This document shows, in pieces, positions 34,678-43,494 of a stretch of DNA of 64,000 nt. The notes under the pieces were generated by a model. That model saw nothing but the letters and a program-made list of their open reading frames with translations. It was not told the DNA's origin and did not search any database. The stretch comes from Streptomyces sp. L-9-10 (GTDB lineage Bacteria; Actinomycetota; Actinomycetes; Streptomycetales; Streptomycetaceae). The stretch is taken from NCBI RefSeq assembly GCF_004151105.1, contig NZ_PHRF01000041.1, positions 310,001 to 374,000 of the forward strand. Direction: 5' to 3'. The stretch's first letter is position 1. Each line of letters begins with the position of its first letter. The position numbers were made by a program, and so were the translations under genes.

Positions 34678-35346
34678 TCAGCGGGTCCTGACCAGCCGGG
34701 CGAAGACGACGACGTTGCCGTCGTATCCGTTCGCCTTCGAGAAGCCGCCCCCGCAGGTGATCACCCGCAGCTCGGGATGGCCGGAGTCGCCGTAGACCCG
34801 GGCCGCCGGGAAATCGTTCTTCGAGTAGACCTCCACCCCGTAGATCTCGAACACCGCCGTCCTGCCGTCGAATCGCTCCACCTCGACGTGCTCGCCCTTC
34901 TCCAGCGAGCCGAGACCGAAGAAGACCGCGGGCCCCGATCTGTTGTCGACATGGCCGACGACCACCGCGGTGCCCCGCTGGCCGGGCGCGATGCCGTTCT
35001 GGTACCAGCCTGCCAGATTCGGGTCCCGGGGCGGCGGGGCGGCGATCCAGCCGTCCGGGTCGAGGCCCACGTCCACGACCGGTGCGTCGACCCTGAGTGC
35101 CGGGATCCGTACCCGGGACATCGGTGCGTACGGCAGCGGCCTCACGTCCGGTTCCGAGTCGCTGGTGGAGGCGGCCGCCGCCGGGTCGGGCACGCTGTCC
35201 AGCGCGGCGGCCGCCGCGGGCTGCGGTGGTCCCAGCGGTACGTCCACCCCGTTGCGCATCATCGCGATGCCGGTGAGCATGACGAGAGCCAGAACACCCC
35301 AGGGCGAGCGCTTCCTCGACTCCGGGGCGTTGTGGTCCATGCGCAT
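34678..35346 (-). CDS. class F-like sortase
   Basis: 222 residues from the ATG at 35346 (GGGAG 4 bp upstream; a second ATG six bases later is possible). One N-terminal membrane helix (WGVLALVMLTGIAMM) is followed by an Ala/Pro linker and the sortase beta-barrel. Catalytic residues are visible: His in VVVGHVDNRSG, Cys in LRVITCGGGF, Arg in VVVFARLV. It would cleave a sorting signal and attach a surface protein outside the membrane. No LPxTG or LAxTG protein is adjacent; the two small surface proteins downstream of the divergent gap are candidates only by location. Confidence 0.88.
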   Translation of the reverse strand: MRMDHNAPESRKRSPWGVLALVMLTGIAMMRNGVDVPLGPPQPAAAAALDSVPDPAAAASTSDSEPDVRPLPYAPMSRVRIPALRVDAPVVDVGLDPDGWIAAPPPRDPNLAGWYQNGIAPGQRGTAVVVGHVDNRSGPAVFFGLGSLEKGEHVEVERFDGRTAVFEIYGVEVYSKNDFPAARVYGDSGHPELRVITCGGGFSKANGYDGNVVVFARLVRTR

Positions 35347-35656
35347 AGTTCTCCCTTCGTGGACGCCTGCAGGCACGGTAAGTGCGCCGCAACCCGGAGG
35401 CGATCACTGGAAGGCGAACGGGTGGCGCGGGCCGTGACGGCTGACCCATCCGAGCAACCGGAACGTAAAATCTCTGACGGTCTGTGACCTGCGGATCCAT
35501 CGGACGGGCGTCCTCCTGACGGCGTGTCGGCTCACCGGGGTGGACCAGCGCCGAAATGCGGTACCGCGGGAGCCCGGTGAGGGTTCGTCATGGAGGGCGT
35601 ACTCGTCGAATCTCCCGGAGCACCGCTTTGGGGCGCCTTCCGCTGGAGGTTCAACG
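35347..35656. other. 310-bp divergent intergenic region
   Basis: This separates the sortase gene from the first small surface-protein gene. CTGACC (35441-35446) and TAAAAT (35466-35471) could be a plus-strand promoter with an unusually long 19-bp spacer. Nothing else was recognised. Confidence 0.4.
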
Positions 35657-36142
35657 ATGCGTGCATCACGCGCTCTGGCGGTGACCGCCACCGCCTGCGC
35701 GGCCGTGGCGCTCTCCGCTCCGCTGGCCGTCGCCACCAACGGTCCGACCAATGTCACGATCAATCCGTTCGAGGTCCACCAGGGCAGCACGATCGAGATC
35801 AGCGCCCGGGGCTGCGGCCACGGAGGCACCGTCACGTCCAACGCCTTCCGGCGGGCCGAGCTGTCCGTGAACGCGTCGGGGCACTCGACGGCGAGGGCCC
35901 GGATCCATGACGACGCCACGCCCGGCAACTACAACCTGGCCGTCAGGTGCAGTGACAACGACCGGGTCGCGACCCACCAGTTCCGGGTGCTGGAGGGGCG
36001 GGGCGCGCTGGGCGGGCTCGGCGGATCCATCGGCCCCAGTTCCACCGAGATGGCCCTCGGCGGCGGGCTCGTCGCCACGGCGGCCGTCGGCGGTTCGCTG
36101 TTCCTCGCACGCCGTCGCGGGCCGGCCGGTGTGGGGATCTGA
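35657..36142 (+). CDS. small exported surface protein with Cys pair and GGLGGSI motif (paralogue 1)
   Basis: 161 residues from the ATG at 35657 (GGAGG 7 bp upstream). A Sec signal (MRASRALAVTATACAAVALS) precedes an ~80-residue Ig-like beta domain (NVTINPFEVHQGSTIEISARG) with two Cys that can pair (ARGCG and AVRCS). A linker GRGALGGLGGSIGP leads to a C-terminal membrane helix and the positive tail ARRRG. The same plan and motif occur in the convergent gene at 36313-36852, so they are paralogues. The C-terminus looks like a sorting or anchoring signal without LPxTG. Function unknown. Confidence 0.8.
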   Translation: MRASRALAVTATACAAVALSAPLAVATNGPTNVTINPFEVHQGSTIEISARGCGHGGTVTSNAFRRAELSVNASGHSTARARIHDDATPGNYNLAVRCSDNDRVATHQFRVLEGRGALGGLGGSIGPSSTEMALGGGLVATAAVGGSLFLARRRGPAGVGI

Positions 36143-36200
36143 CCGGGCGCCCTTCTCCCGGCAGCCTCCACCGGGGGTCCGCGGGGCCCCGAACGCCCGT

Positions 36201-36231
36201 CGCCCCGAGTCCTGACCGAGGACTCGGGGCG
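36201..36231. terminator. bidirectional hairpin terminator between two convergent paralogues
   Basis: A perfect 13-bp stem (CGCCCCGAGTCCT with 36219-36231) around the loop GACCG, followed on the plus strand by GGGGGCCTTTTCG. It lies between the two stop codons and can serve both genes. Confidence 0.85.
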
Positions 36232-36312
36232 GGGGCCTTTTCGTGTGACGTGGATGTGACGTCGTGTGACGGGGACGCCCGGCGGCGCCCGGTGTCCGGG
36301 CGCCGCCGGTGA

Positions 36313-36852
36313 TCAGTGCTTACGGCCCTCCGCGCGCCGGCGCACGGCGTAGATCGTGCCGGTGGCCGCCGCGACCACCAGCGCCGTACCGGCGACGAGT
36401 TCTGTGGTGTTGATCCCGCCGATGCTGCCGCCGAGACCTCCCCGGACACCTCCCGGTACGACGGTGGCAGCCGTTGTCCGGGTGGCCGTAGGAGCCGGTG
36501 TCGGGTTCCGCGTGGCGCCCGAGATCCGGAGGCTGGTCTTCCCCGACTGGCCGTTGCAGGTGAAGGTCACCTGATACGTGGCGCCGGCCTTGGCGTCCCA
36601 GTCGACCGTGGCGGTGGCCGACCGGCCCGAGGCGATGTTCACCGTGTCGAAGACCCCGGAGGAGGCGGTGGCGGTCGTACCGCAGTTGGTGACGGAGAGG
36701 GTCACCCTGCCCCCCGCCGCGACCGTGGAGGGCGTGACAGTGAATCCGAACGGCGCGTTTCCGCCGTCGACGGCGGCCGTCGCGGTGGGGGCGGTCAGTA
36801 CGAGTGCGGACACTGCCAGCAGAGCGGCGGACGCGGCACGTATCGCGCGCAT
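36313..36852 (-). CDS. small exported surface protein with Cys pair and GGLGGSI motif (paralogue 2)
   Basis: 179 residues. Signal peptide (MRAIRAASAALLAVSALVL), then an Ig-like domain (FTVTPSTVAAGGRVTLSVTN) with Cys in TNCGT and FTCNG, a Thr/Pro-rich linker, the motif VRGGLGGSIGG, a hydrophobic helix (ELVAGTALVVAAATGTIYAV) and RRRAEGRKH. The architecture repeats that of the convergent 161-residue protein. It is probably exposed on the cell surface and held by the C-terminal helix, or processed there. No LPxTG-type motif is seen. Function unknown. Confidence 0.8.
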   Translation of the reverse strand: MRAIRAASAALLAVSALVLTAPTATAAVDGGNAPFGFTVTPSTVAAGGRVTLSVTNCGTTATASSGVFDTVNIASGRSATATVDWDAKAGATYQVTFTCNGQSGKTSLRISGATRNPTPAPTATRTTAATVVPGGVRGGLGGSIGGINTTELVAGTALVVAAATGTIYAVRRRAEGRKH

Positions 36853-37034
36853 GGTGAATCCTCCGGGTCCCCGAGGAGCAGCTGCGGAACCGTTTCCACA
36901 TAAGGCAGGGAATGCACCTCGATGCCGGAAACGCTAGGAGCGCGTTATCACAGCCGCGATCGCTGACGGGCGAATGGGGCACGGGTGTCCCCCGGGCGGC
37001 GGACACCCGTACCCCCTCGGGAACCGGTCTTCCC

Positions 37035-37799
37035 TCAGGACCCGATCTGCGGAAACAGATCGAGGAAGGGCGCCGCGGTCGCGCTGATCCCGCGGCCGTA
37101 GGGGGCGTCGAAGTCCCAGATGAGGAAGAGCAGGAACGAGATCAGTACGCTGAACAGCCCTGCCAGCAGCAACTCCCGGAACGTACGGCGGATCTGGAGG
37201 ACGAAGATCAGCCCCACCGTGACCACGGCGCCGATGATGAGGCCGAACCAGACGACCCCCGGCATGGTGGCGCCCGCGTTCTGACCCCGTGCGCCCCTGG
37301 CGTCATCGGCGGCGGCCACCTGGTCCACCAGTGGCTGGTAGGCCTGTCCCTCCAGATCGGTTCTGGGCGCGTACTGCGTGACGTCCGTGCGGATCCGGTC
37401 GAAGAGCCGGGTGCCCTTCGCGCTCAGCGCCTCGTGCTCGGACATGTGCGGCCACTCGTCGCGGACGACGTAGGTGACATAGGCGTCGACATCGGCGCGG
37501 ATCCGGTCCCGTACCTCGGCGGGATAGACCTGGACGCGCTGCCGGACCTCGTGCAGCGCCTGGGCCTCCTGGCGTACGGTCTCCTGCGCCGCGCTGCGGC
37601 CCTCCCAGACGCCGGCGATCGCGAGACCCAGCACGATCGCGTAGATCACGCCGATCATCATCGTCATGTAGTCCATGACATCGGGGGTCTCGGAGGGGTC
37701 GTCGTCCTCGCGGACGCGGCGGTTGTTGATGACGACGATGGTCAGGACGACCGCGCAGGCGGCGGCCATCGCGATGCTCAGAACGAGCCATTCCGACAT
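37035..37799 (-). CDS. DUF4239 membrane protein
   Basis: 254 residues with four hydrophobic segments: two near the N-terminus (LSIAMAAACAVVLTIVVI and MMIGVIYAIVLGLAIAGVW) and two near the C-terminus (VVWFGLIIGAVVTVGLIFVL and LLLAGLFSVLISFLLFLIW). Between them is a ~110-residue soluble helical part. The layout and the GVIYAIVLGLAI segment match the bestrophin-like DUF4239 family of unknown function. It begins 14 bp after the stop of the proline-rich gene, so the two may be co-transcribed. Confidence 0.8.
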   Translation of the reverse strand: MSEWLVLSIAMAAACAVVLTIVVINNRRVREDDDPSETPDVMDYMTMMIGVIYAIVLGLAIAGVWEGRSAAQETVRQEAQALHEVRQRVQVYPAEVRDRIRADVDAYVTYVVRDEWPHMSEHEALSAKGTRLFDRIRTDVTQYAPRTDLEGQAYQPLVDQVAAADDARGARGQNAGATMPGVVWFGLIIGAVVTVGLIFVLQIRRTFRELLLAGLFSVLISFLLFLIWDFDAPYGRGISATAAPFLDLFPQIGS

Positions 37800-37813
37800 G
37801 AGATCTCCGTGGA

Positions 37814-38464
37814 TCAGCGGGAGCGGGGACGCAGGACGGCTACGGCGAGCACGGCAGGGGCCGTGATCAGGAGCATCAGCAGAACGGGGGAGGGGCCCCT
37901 CCTTGGCTGATCACGGGTCGCCTTCCGGTAGGCGGGCAGCGCCACCGAGGACGGCGTGGGTGCCGCCGACGGGGTGGGCGAAGGCCGCGGGGGACTCGGG
38001 GCCGGTGGCTCCGGCGCGGGCGGCGGCGGTGCGGGCCGGGGCTGCCGGAGGGGCGTCCGGACGGCAGGCGCGGGCGGCGCCGGTACGACGTCGGGGGCCG
38101 GTGGAGGCGGGGGCGGTGACGGCCGGGGCGGCGGCGCCGGGGGTGTGGGCGGCGCCGGAGGGGTGGGCTTCGGCGGTTTCGGTGGTTTCGACGGCTTGGG
38201 TGGCTTGGAGGGTTTCGGTGGCTTGGTGGGCTTGGGTGGTTTCGTGGGCCAGGGTGGTGGCTCGGGCGGCGGGGGAGGTGTCGGGGTGGGAGTCGGCCGG
38301 CAGTGGCCGCCACCGGCCACGGCGACGGCTCCTGACGGGCTGCCGGGACCACCCGGCCCGAGGGACGCGTAGGCGCAGCTGCCGGCCACAGCGGGCAGCG
38401 GGACCGCCGACAGGGATATGAGTACGGCGGCCGCGAGCAGCCGTCCGACGAGTGATCCATACAC
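37814..38464 (-). CDS. proline-rich exported protein
   Basis: About 216 residues if read from the GTG at 38464, which places a signal-peptide-like stretch (LVGRLLAAAVLISLSAVPL) at the N-terminus; earlier starts (ATG 38617, TTG 38641) would add a basic extension and none has a clear ribosome-binding site. The middle is extreme low complexity, with many Lys/Ser/Thr-Pro-Pro repeats (KPPKPSKPPKP) and longer Pro runs. It ends in a hydrophobic helix (VLLMLLITAPAVLAVAVL) plus RPRSR. It probably spans the cell wall as an extended rod. Function unknown. Confidence 0.6.
   Translation of the reverse strand: MYGSLVGRLLAAAVLISLSAVPLPAVAGSCAYASLGPGGPGSPSGAVAVAGGGHCRPTPTPTPPPPPEPPPWPTKPPKPTKPPKPSKPPKPSKPPKPPKPTPPAPPTPPAPPPRPSPPPPPPAPDVVPAPPAPAVRTPLRQPRPAPPPPAPEPPAPSPPRPSPTPSAAPTPSSVALPAYRKATRDQPRRGPSPVLLMLLITAPAVLAVAVLRPRSR
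38165..38250. repeat. degenerate repeat encoding the KPP tracts
   Basis: On the plus strand, units like GGTTTCGGTGGC and GGCTTGGGTGGC recur every 9-12 bases. Read on the minus strand they encode the Pro-Pro-Lys-Pro tracts of the proline-rich protein. Such repeats often vary in length between strains. Confidence 0.7.
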
Positions 38465-38667
38465 GGGCAGGAGCTTGTTCCGCCTCCGGCTGCGGCACGC
38501 GGAAAGCCGCTCGAATTCCCTCGAATAGGGGGATGTGGCGGCTTTGGGCTTGCGCTGCGGAAGTTTTTTCCTGCCGCGTTGAACGCGAGGCCGCCCCCGC
38601 TCCGTACTTAGGACCATGAGCAGCGCAACCAGGCGCCTCAACTGGCCTACAGATAACGGGAGTTGAC

Positions 38668-39627
38668 ATGAACACCTGGCGGAACGCCTCGCTCGCGGTG
38701 ACCGCGGTGGCCGTACTGGCCCTGACGACGGCGTGCGGTCAGGAGCAGGGGACCAACACCAACGGCCAGTCGGTCGGCGCCGCCAAGCCGGCCGACGCCG
38801 GATACGGAGCGGACACCGGATACGGATCCGATACGGGGGCGGCGGGCGCGGCGGCGGCCAAGCCGGCCGGCCAACTCGCCGTGTGGGACAGCAAGAAGCT
38901 CGGCAAGGTCCTCACCGACAGCGAGGGGTTCACGCTCTACCGCTTCGACAAGGACACGGCGAGCCCGCCCAAGTCGAACTGCGAGGGCGACTGCGTCAAG
39001 GCCTGGCCGGTGGTGGCCGCGGGTGACGCCAAGGCCGCGGCGGGCACCGACGCCACGCTGCTCGGCGAGATCACCCGCGCCGACGGCACCAAGCAACTCA
39101 CCGTCGACGGCTGGCCGATGTACCGGTACGCCAAGGACACCAGCCCCGGCGACGCCAACGGCCAGGGCGTGGGCGGCACCTGGTTCGCCTCGGCCCCCGA
39201 CGGCAAGAAGGCCGCGGTGGCCGGCGCGGGCTCCGGCTCCGGCGCGGACGCCACCCCCGCCGAGCTTCCCGGGCTTTCGGTCCGCAAGGACCCCAAACTC
39301 GGTGACATTGTGGTGGATTCGAAGGGAATGACGGTCTATCGGTTCACGAAGGACTCCGCCTGGCCGATGAAGTCGGCCTGCACCGGGGCCTGTCTGGAGA
39401 AGTGGCCGGTCGTCGCCCCTGTCGACAAGAATGACACCGAGGGGATCATCAAGAAGGGCTTCGTGACCTTCGACAGGCCCGACGGAATCAAGCAGCAGAG
39501 CATCGACTGCTGGCCGATCTACACCTTCGCCGGTGACACAAAGCCGGGCGATACCAATGGTCAGGGCGTTGGCGGCACCTGGTTCGCGGTTTCCCCGGAT
39601 TCCAAGCTGGTCGGAGCGCCCAAGTAG
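38668..39627 (+). CDS. SCO0930-type lipoprotein with two PF03640-like repeats
   Basis: 319 residues. Lipoprotein signal with lipobox TTAC at ~Cys23, then a Gly/Ala/Tyr linker. Two homologous domains follow (~70-185 and ~200-319), each with DSxGxTxYRFxKD, a Cys pair (NCEGDCVKAWPVV / ACTGACLEKWPVV), a (D/C)GWP-or-CWPxY strand and NGQGVGGTWFA. The repeats belong to the secreted-repeat COG4315 family of unknown function, in which I recall a proposed role in binding a cofactor or metal. In S. coelicolor SCO0930 lies beside SCO0929 and SCO0928 (rmdA), the same order as here. Confidence 0.88.
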   Translation: MNTWRNASLAVTAVAVLALTTACGQEQGTNTNGQSVGAAKPADAGYGADTGYGSDTGAAGAAAAKPAGQLAVWDSKKLGKVLTDSEGFTLYRFDKDTASPPKSNCEGDCVKAWPVVAAGDAKAAAGTDATLLGEITRADGTKQLTVDGWPMYRYAKDTSPGDANGQGVGGTWFASAPDGKKAAVAGAGSGSGADATPAELPGLSVRKDPKLGDIVVDSKGMTVYRFTKDSAWPMKSACTGACLEKWPVVAPVDKNDTEGIIKKGFVTFDRPDGIKQQSIDCWPIYTFAGDTKPGDTNGQGVGGTWFAVSPDSKLVGAPK

Positions 39628-39653
39628 TCCCCACGCCGCGCGTCTCCGGCCCG

Positions 39654-39693
39654 TCGGTCCGCCGTCGCACCGCTCCGTGCGACGGCGGACCGA
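39654..39693. terminator. hairpin terminator after the SCO0930-type gene
   Basis: A 17-bp perfect stem (39654-39670 with 39677-39693, containing CCGCCGTCGCAC) closes on CGCTCC. It starts 27 bp after the stop codon and isolates the lipoprotein gene from the methyltransferase operon. Confidence 0.85.
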
Positions 39694-39837
39694 ACGCACG
39701 TGCCAGCGGCGTGTGACCAAGAACGGATCGCTAATTTCCGTTTGGGCTCGCTCTCTTGGCGGGCGATCAGTAGCCTCGGCTCGAACAACCGGCCGTGTAC
39801 CTTGGCCGCATCCCGTGGCGACTTGTTGGAGACATCG

Positions 39838-40650
39838 ATGGAGCGTCCCGCCTGGGCACCGCAGGGCATCGACATATCGATGCCGAGCGTTTCCCGCATT
39901 TACGACTACTATCTGGGCGGTTCGCACAATTTCGAGGTGGACAGGGAAGCGGCACGCAAGGCAATGGGGTTCATGCCGGGACTTCCCACGATCATGAAGA
40001 CGAACCGCGCGTTCATGCGCCGCGCGGTCAAATTCGCACTGGACGAGGGCGTTACACAGTTCCTCGACATCGGATCCGGCATTCCGACCTACGGAAATGT
40101 CCATGAGGTCGCCCAGACCGGCAACCCCGACTCCAGAGTGCTCTATGTCGATCACGACCCGGTCGCCGTCGCCCACAGCCAGGCCGTTCTCGACGGCAAC
40201 GACAACGCTGCCATCGTGAGCGCCGATCTCCGCGAACCCGGGAAGATCCTCGACAGCCCCGAGGCACGCGGGCTGCTGGACCTGGACCGGCCCGTGGCGC
40301 TGCTGCTCGTCTTCGTCCTGCACTTCCTGGAGGACGAGGACGACCCGTACGGCGCGGTGGCGGAGCTGCGCGACGCGCTCGCGCCCGGCAGCCTGCTCGT
40401 CCTCACGCACGCCTCGTACGACGGCGTACCGCTCCCGGAGGAGCAGACGGGCGCCGCGGTGGCCGTCTACAAGGACATCCGCAACCCGCTGATCATGCGT
40501 ACGCGCGAGCAGACCGCCCGGTTCTTCGACGGCTTCGAGATGGTCGCGCCCGGTCTGGTGTCCATGCCGCACTGGCGGCCCGACAGCCCCGCCGACCAGG
40601 AGGACCCGTACGCCTTCTCGGGCTTCGGCGGAGTGGGACGCAAGGCGTGA
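39838..40650 (+). CDS. SAM-dependent methyltransferase (DUF574/Methyltransf_19 family)
   Basis: 270 residues from the ATG at 39838, six bases after GGAG. The N-terminal block SVSRIYDYYLGGSHNFEVDR is diagnostic of this actinobacterial family. The Rossmann part has QFLDIGSGIPTYGNVHEVA (SAM loop), VLYVDHDPVAVAHS (acidic residue binding the ribose) and LVFVLHFLEDEDDP. The substrate is unknown; Streptomyces genomes hold many paralogues. Its stop overlaps the GTG of the c-di-GMP gene, so the two are co-translated, as in the SCO0929-SCO0928 order that I recall. Confidence 0.88.
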   Translation: MERPAWAPQGIDISMPSVSRIYDYYLGGSHNFEVDREAARKAMGFMPGLPTIMKTNRAFMRRAVKFALDEGVTQFLDIGSGIPTYGNVHEVAQTGNPDSRVLYVDHDPVAVAHSQAVLDGNDNAAIVSADLREPGKILDSPEARGLLDLDRPVALLLVFVLHFLEDEDDPYGAVAELRDALAPGSLLVLTHASYDGVPLPEEQTGAAVAVYKDIRNPLIMRTREQTARFFDGFEMVAPGLVSMPHWRPDSPADQEDPYAFSGFGGVGRKA

Positions 40651-42818
40651 TGGTGCCCTCGCAGTCATCGGCCGCCGAGAGTGAACCGGACGGCCTGGAA
40701 GACAGACTCCGGCGCTTCGCGACGATCTGGAGCCGGGCGATCTTCCCGGCGACGGCCACGTCCCTGACGCGCCCCGAGTTCGAAACGCATCTGCTGCCGC
40801 TGGCCCGGAAGTTGCAGGAGGCGCTGCACGCGCACCCCTTCGACACCGCGCCCGCCACCCGCGTCGGCACCGCCCTCGTGGCGGCGCACTGCACGGACCC
40901 CGAGGCCCTCGGCCGTACGCTCGGAGTCATCGACTCCTATCTGGTGCTGTACTGCGGTACGGAGGAGCTGACCGCGGAGGACAACCGCGCCCGCTGCGCC
41001 CGTCTCCAGCACTCCCTCGCCGCCGGCTTCGCCCAGGCACTGCGCGAGCGCACCCTGAGCGAGCAGGAGGCCATCGCCCGCTCGGCGCTCGCCGCCCGCA
41101 ATGACGCCCAGGACGCGCTGCACGCCACGCAGGCCAGGTTCCACGCGGTGTTCGAGGGCGCGGCCATCGGCATCGGCATCGCCGACCTCGAAGGCAATGT
41201 GCTGGAGGTCAATGACACCCTCACCCAGATGTTCGGCGGACTCGAACACCATGTCCGCAGCCGCAATGTGAGCGAGTGGGTCCATCCCGAGGACTCGGCC
41301 CATGTCTGGCGCCTCTACGACGAGTTGGTGCGCGGTGAGCGCGAGCACTTCCGGACCGAGAAGCCGTTCTACCGCAACGACGGCACGGTGCTCTGGACCA
41401 ATCTGACCCTCTCGCTGCTCCGGGACGCCGAGGGCGCCCCGCAGTATCAGCTGGCGCTGATGGAGGACACCACCGAGCGGCGGCTGCTCAATCTGCGGCT
41501 GCGCTACGAGGCCACGCACGACGCGCTGACCGGACTGCCCAACAGGACGCTGTTCTTCGAGCGTCTGGAGAAGACGCTCTCGGCGGGCGGCGGCGGTCGC
41601 TTCGGCCTCTGCTATCTCGACCTCGACGGCTTCAAGGCGATCAACGACAGCCTGGGCCACTCGTCGGGGGACCGGCTGCTGGTCGAGGTCGCGGACCGGC
41701 TCCAGAGCTGCGCCACCGCGCCGGGCGAGATGGTGGCCAGGCTGGGCGGCGACGAGTTCGTGGCGCTGACCACCGGGCCCGGCACCCAGCGGGGCGTGGC
41801 CGACCTCGCCTCCCGGATCCTCCACGTACTGGCCACTCCGATCCGGCTCGAAGGACGGGAGTTCACGGTCCGGGGCAGCATCGGCATCGTGGAGGGGCCC
41901 TCCGCCGGGCGGAGCCCCGCGGAGGTGCTGCGCAGCGCGGACATCACCATGTACCGGGCCAAGGCCGCGGGCGGCAACCGGTACGAGGTGGCCGACCCGG
42001 AGGCCGACGCCCGCGCCATCACCCGGCACGGACTGACCACGGCGCTGCCCGCGGCCCTGGAGCGCGGTGAGTTCTTCATCGAGTACCAGCCGCTCGTGCA
42101 CCTGGACGACGGATCGGTGCACGGCGCGGAGGCGCTGGTCCGCTGGTCCCATCCGCAGCACGGCGTCCTCGGCCCCGACCGGTTCATCCCGCTCGCCGAG
42201 CACACCGGACTGATCGTGCCGCTCGGCCGCTGGGTGCTGGAACAGTCCGTACGGCAGGCCATGTTCTGGCAGAGCCAGCTGCCCGAGGGCACGCCCGGCG
42301 GACCGCTGCGGATCAATGTGAACCTCTCGCCGACCCAGCTGCACCACCCCGGGCTCGTCGCCGACACGGTGGAGGTGCTGGAGCGGATCGGTCTCCCGCC
42401 GGGCGCGCTCTGCCTGGAGGTCACCGAGTCGGCGCTGATCGGCGCGGACGAGGATCTGCTCAAGCCGCTGCGCCAGCTCGCCGAGATGGGCGTGGACATC
42501 GCGCTCGACGACTTCGGCACCGGCTACTCGAACCTGGCGAATCTGCGCAGGCTGCCGGTGAGCGTCCTCAAACTGGACCGTTCCTTCACCCAGGGCATGC
42601 AGCAGCATCCGGCGGACCCGGTCGATCTGAAGATCGTCGAGGGTATCGTCGCGCTCGCGCACAGCCTGGAACTGGCCGTGACGGTGGAAGGGGTGGAGAC
42701 CGGGGCGCAGGCGGAGCATCTGCGGCGGCTCGGCTGCGACACCGCCCAGGGCTGGTACTACGCCAGGCCGGGGCCGCCCGAGCAACTGCACGCGCTGGCG
42801 CTCGCGGACGCGGTCTAG
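40647..42818 (+). CDS. rmdA: PAS-GGDEF-EAL c-di-GMP cyclase/phosphodiesterase, RmdA-like
   Basis: 723 residues from the GTG in the GTGA overlap (ATG at 40650 is equally possible). A helical N-terminal region (~15-130) is followed by PAS/PAC (~160-285), GGDEF (~290-455) and EAL (~465-720). Both enzyme motifs are intact: GGDEF at 367-371 and EAL at 495-497 with DDFGTGYSNL downstream, so it could make and degrade c-di-GMP. RmdA (SCO0928) in S. coelicolor has this layout and affects aerial development; the neighbours here correspond to SCO0929 and SCO0930, supporting orthology. It ends 38 bp before the IS remnant. Confidence 0.85.
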   Translation: MMVPSQSSAAESEPDGLEDRLRRFATIWSRAIFPATATSLTRPEFETHLLPLARKLQEALHAHPFDTAPATRVGTALVAAHCTDPEALGRTLGVIDSYLVLYCGTEELTAEDNRARCARLQHSLAAGFAQALRERTLSEQEAIARSALAARNDAQDALHATQARFHAVFEGAAIGIGIADLEGNVLEVNDTLTQMFGGLEHHVRSRNVSEWVHPEDSAHVWRLYDELVRGEREHFRTEKPFYRNDGTVLWTNLTLSLLRDAEGAPQYQLALMEDTTERRLLNLRLRYEATHDALTGLPNRTLFFERLEKTLSAGGGGRFGLCYLDLDGFKAINDSLGHSSGDRLLVEVADRLQSCATAPGEMVARLGGDEFVALTTGPGTQRGVADLASRILHVLATPIRLEGREFTVRGSIGIVEGPSAGRSPAEVLRSADITMYRAKAAGGNRYEVADPEADARAITRHGLTTALPAALERGEFFIEYQPLVHLDDGSVHGAEALVRWSHPQHGVLGPDRFIPLAEHTGLIVPLGRWVLEQSVRQAMFWQSQLPEGTPGGPLRINVNLSPTQLHHPGLVADTVEVLERIGLPPGALCLEVTESALIGADEDLLKPLRQLAEMGVDIALDDFGTGYSNLANLRRLPVSVLKLDRSFTQGMQQHPADPVDLKIVEGIVALAHSLELAVTVEGVETGAQAEHLRRLGCDTAQGWYYARPGPPEQLHALALADAV

Positions 42819-42855
42819 GCCGTTTCGTTCAGATCATCTGATTGTTGGTCCGGAT

Positions 42856-43375
42856 GTGCCGTTGGCTGATGCGCAGTGGGCGCGGATCGAACTGTTGCTT
42901 CCTGAATGGACGCCACGTCGGGGTGGCCGGTGGCGGGATCACCGTGAGGTGATCGACGCGATGGCCTTCACATTCCAGACCGGAACGCAGTGGGTGCACC
43001 TGCCGGAGAGATTCGGTAACTGGCGGGGCATCTACAACCGGCTGCGGATGTGGGCCGTCGACGGCACTTGGGAGTGCGTGTTCACTGCGCTGATCGGCCC
43101 GGCGGATGCCGACGAGGATCTCAACTGGGCCGTCTCGGTGGACTCCACGATCGTGCGCGCCCACCAGCACGCGGCCGGGGCCCGCGAAAAGGGGCCCGGC
43201 CGGCGAGCCGGGCGACCACGCCATCGGCCGGTCCCGCGGCGGACTGACGACGAAGATCCACCTTGCTGCCGACGGTCACTGTCGGCTTCTTGCCTTCCAC
43301 GACCGCCGGCCAGGCCGGCGACGCACCCGCTTTCACACAGGTGATGGCCCGGCTGCGTGTTCCGCGCCCTCGTGG
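42856..43375 (+). pseudogene. decayed IS5-family transposase
   Basis: Homology to IS5-type transposases runs through three frames. Frame one from GTG 42856 gives PLADAQWARIELLLPEW and TGTQWVHLPERFGNWRGIYN up to ~43196. After a shift, GEPGDHAIGRSRGGLTTK follows to ~43300. After a second shift, TAGQAGDAPAFTQVMARLRV follows, and homology ends near 43375. The first catalytic Asp region (SVDSTIVRAHQHAAG) is present but the rest of the DDE domain is lost, so it is inactive. The left end lies just after the rmdA stop (GTTTCGTTCAGATCATCTG); the right end is missing. It marks the start of the accessory region. Confidence 0.85.
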
Positions 43376-43465
43376 AAGCGAGCCGCCGTCCCCTGGCGAG
43401 GGGGCTCGCACGTCATCACAGGGTGGGCGTGTACTCCATCTTCCGGCTTGGGTGGGTATGACAGG

Positions 43466-43494
43466 TTGTCATTGACCGTGTCCGTGCTTATTTG
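43466..43494 (+). promoter_or_regulatory. possible promoter of the LamG/Rhs locus
   Basis: TTGTCA (43466-43471) and TATTTG (43489-43494) are 17 bp apart in a relatively AT-rich stretch ~110 bp before the LamG gene. The match is moderate and no alternative was better. Confidence 0.3.

Noticed and set aside
35657..36852. Canonical sortase substrates
   Set aside because: Neither paralogue has LPxTG, LAxTG or a close variant before the C-terminal helix, so only a speculative link to the sortase is reported.
40665..42791. A 708-codon open frame on the minus strand opposite the c-di-GMP gene, and similar long frames at 16873-19377, 8213-10657, 10236-11885 and 5085-6626
   Set aside because: All lie antisense or out of frame to genes with clear families. 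They arise from GC-rich codon bias, have low-complexity Arg/Ala/Gly-rich products and lack family motifs.
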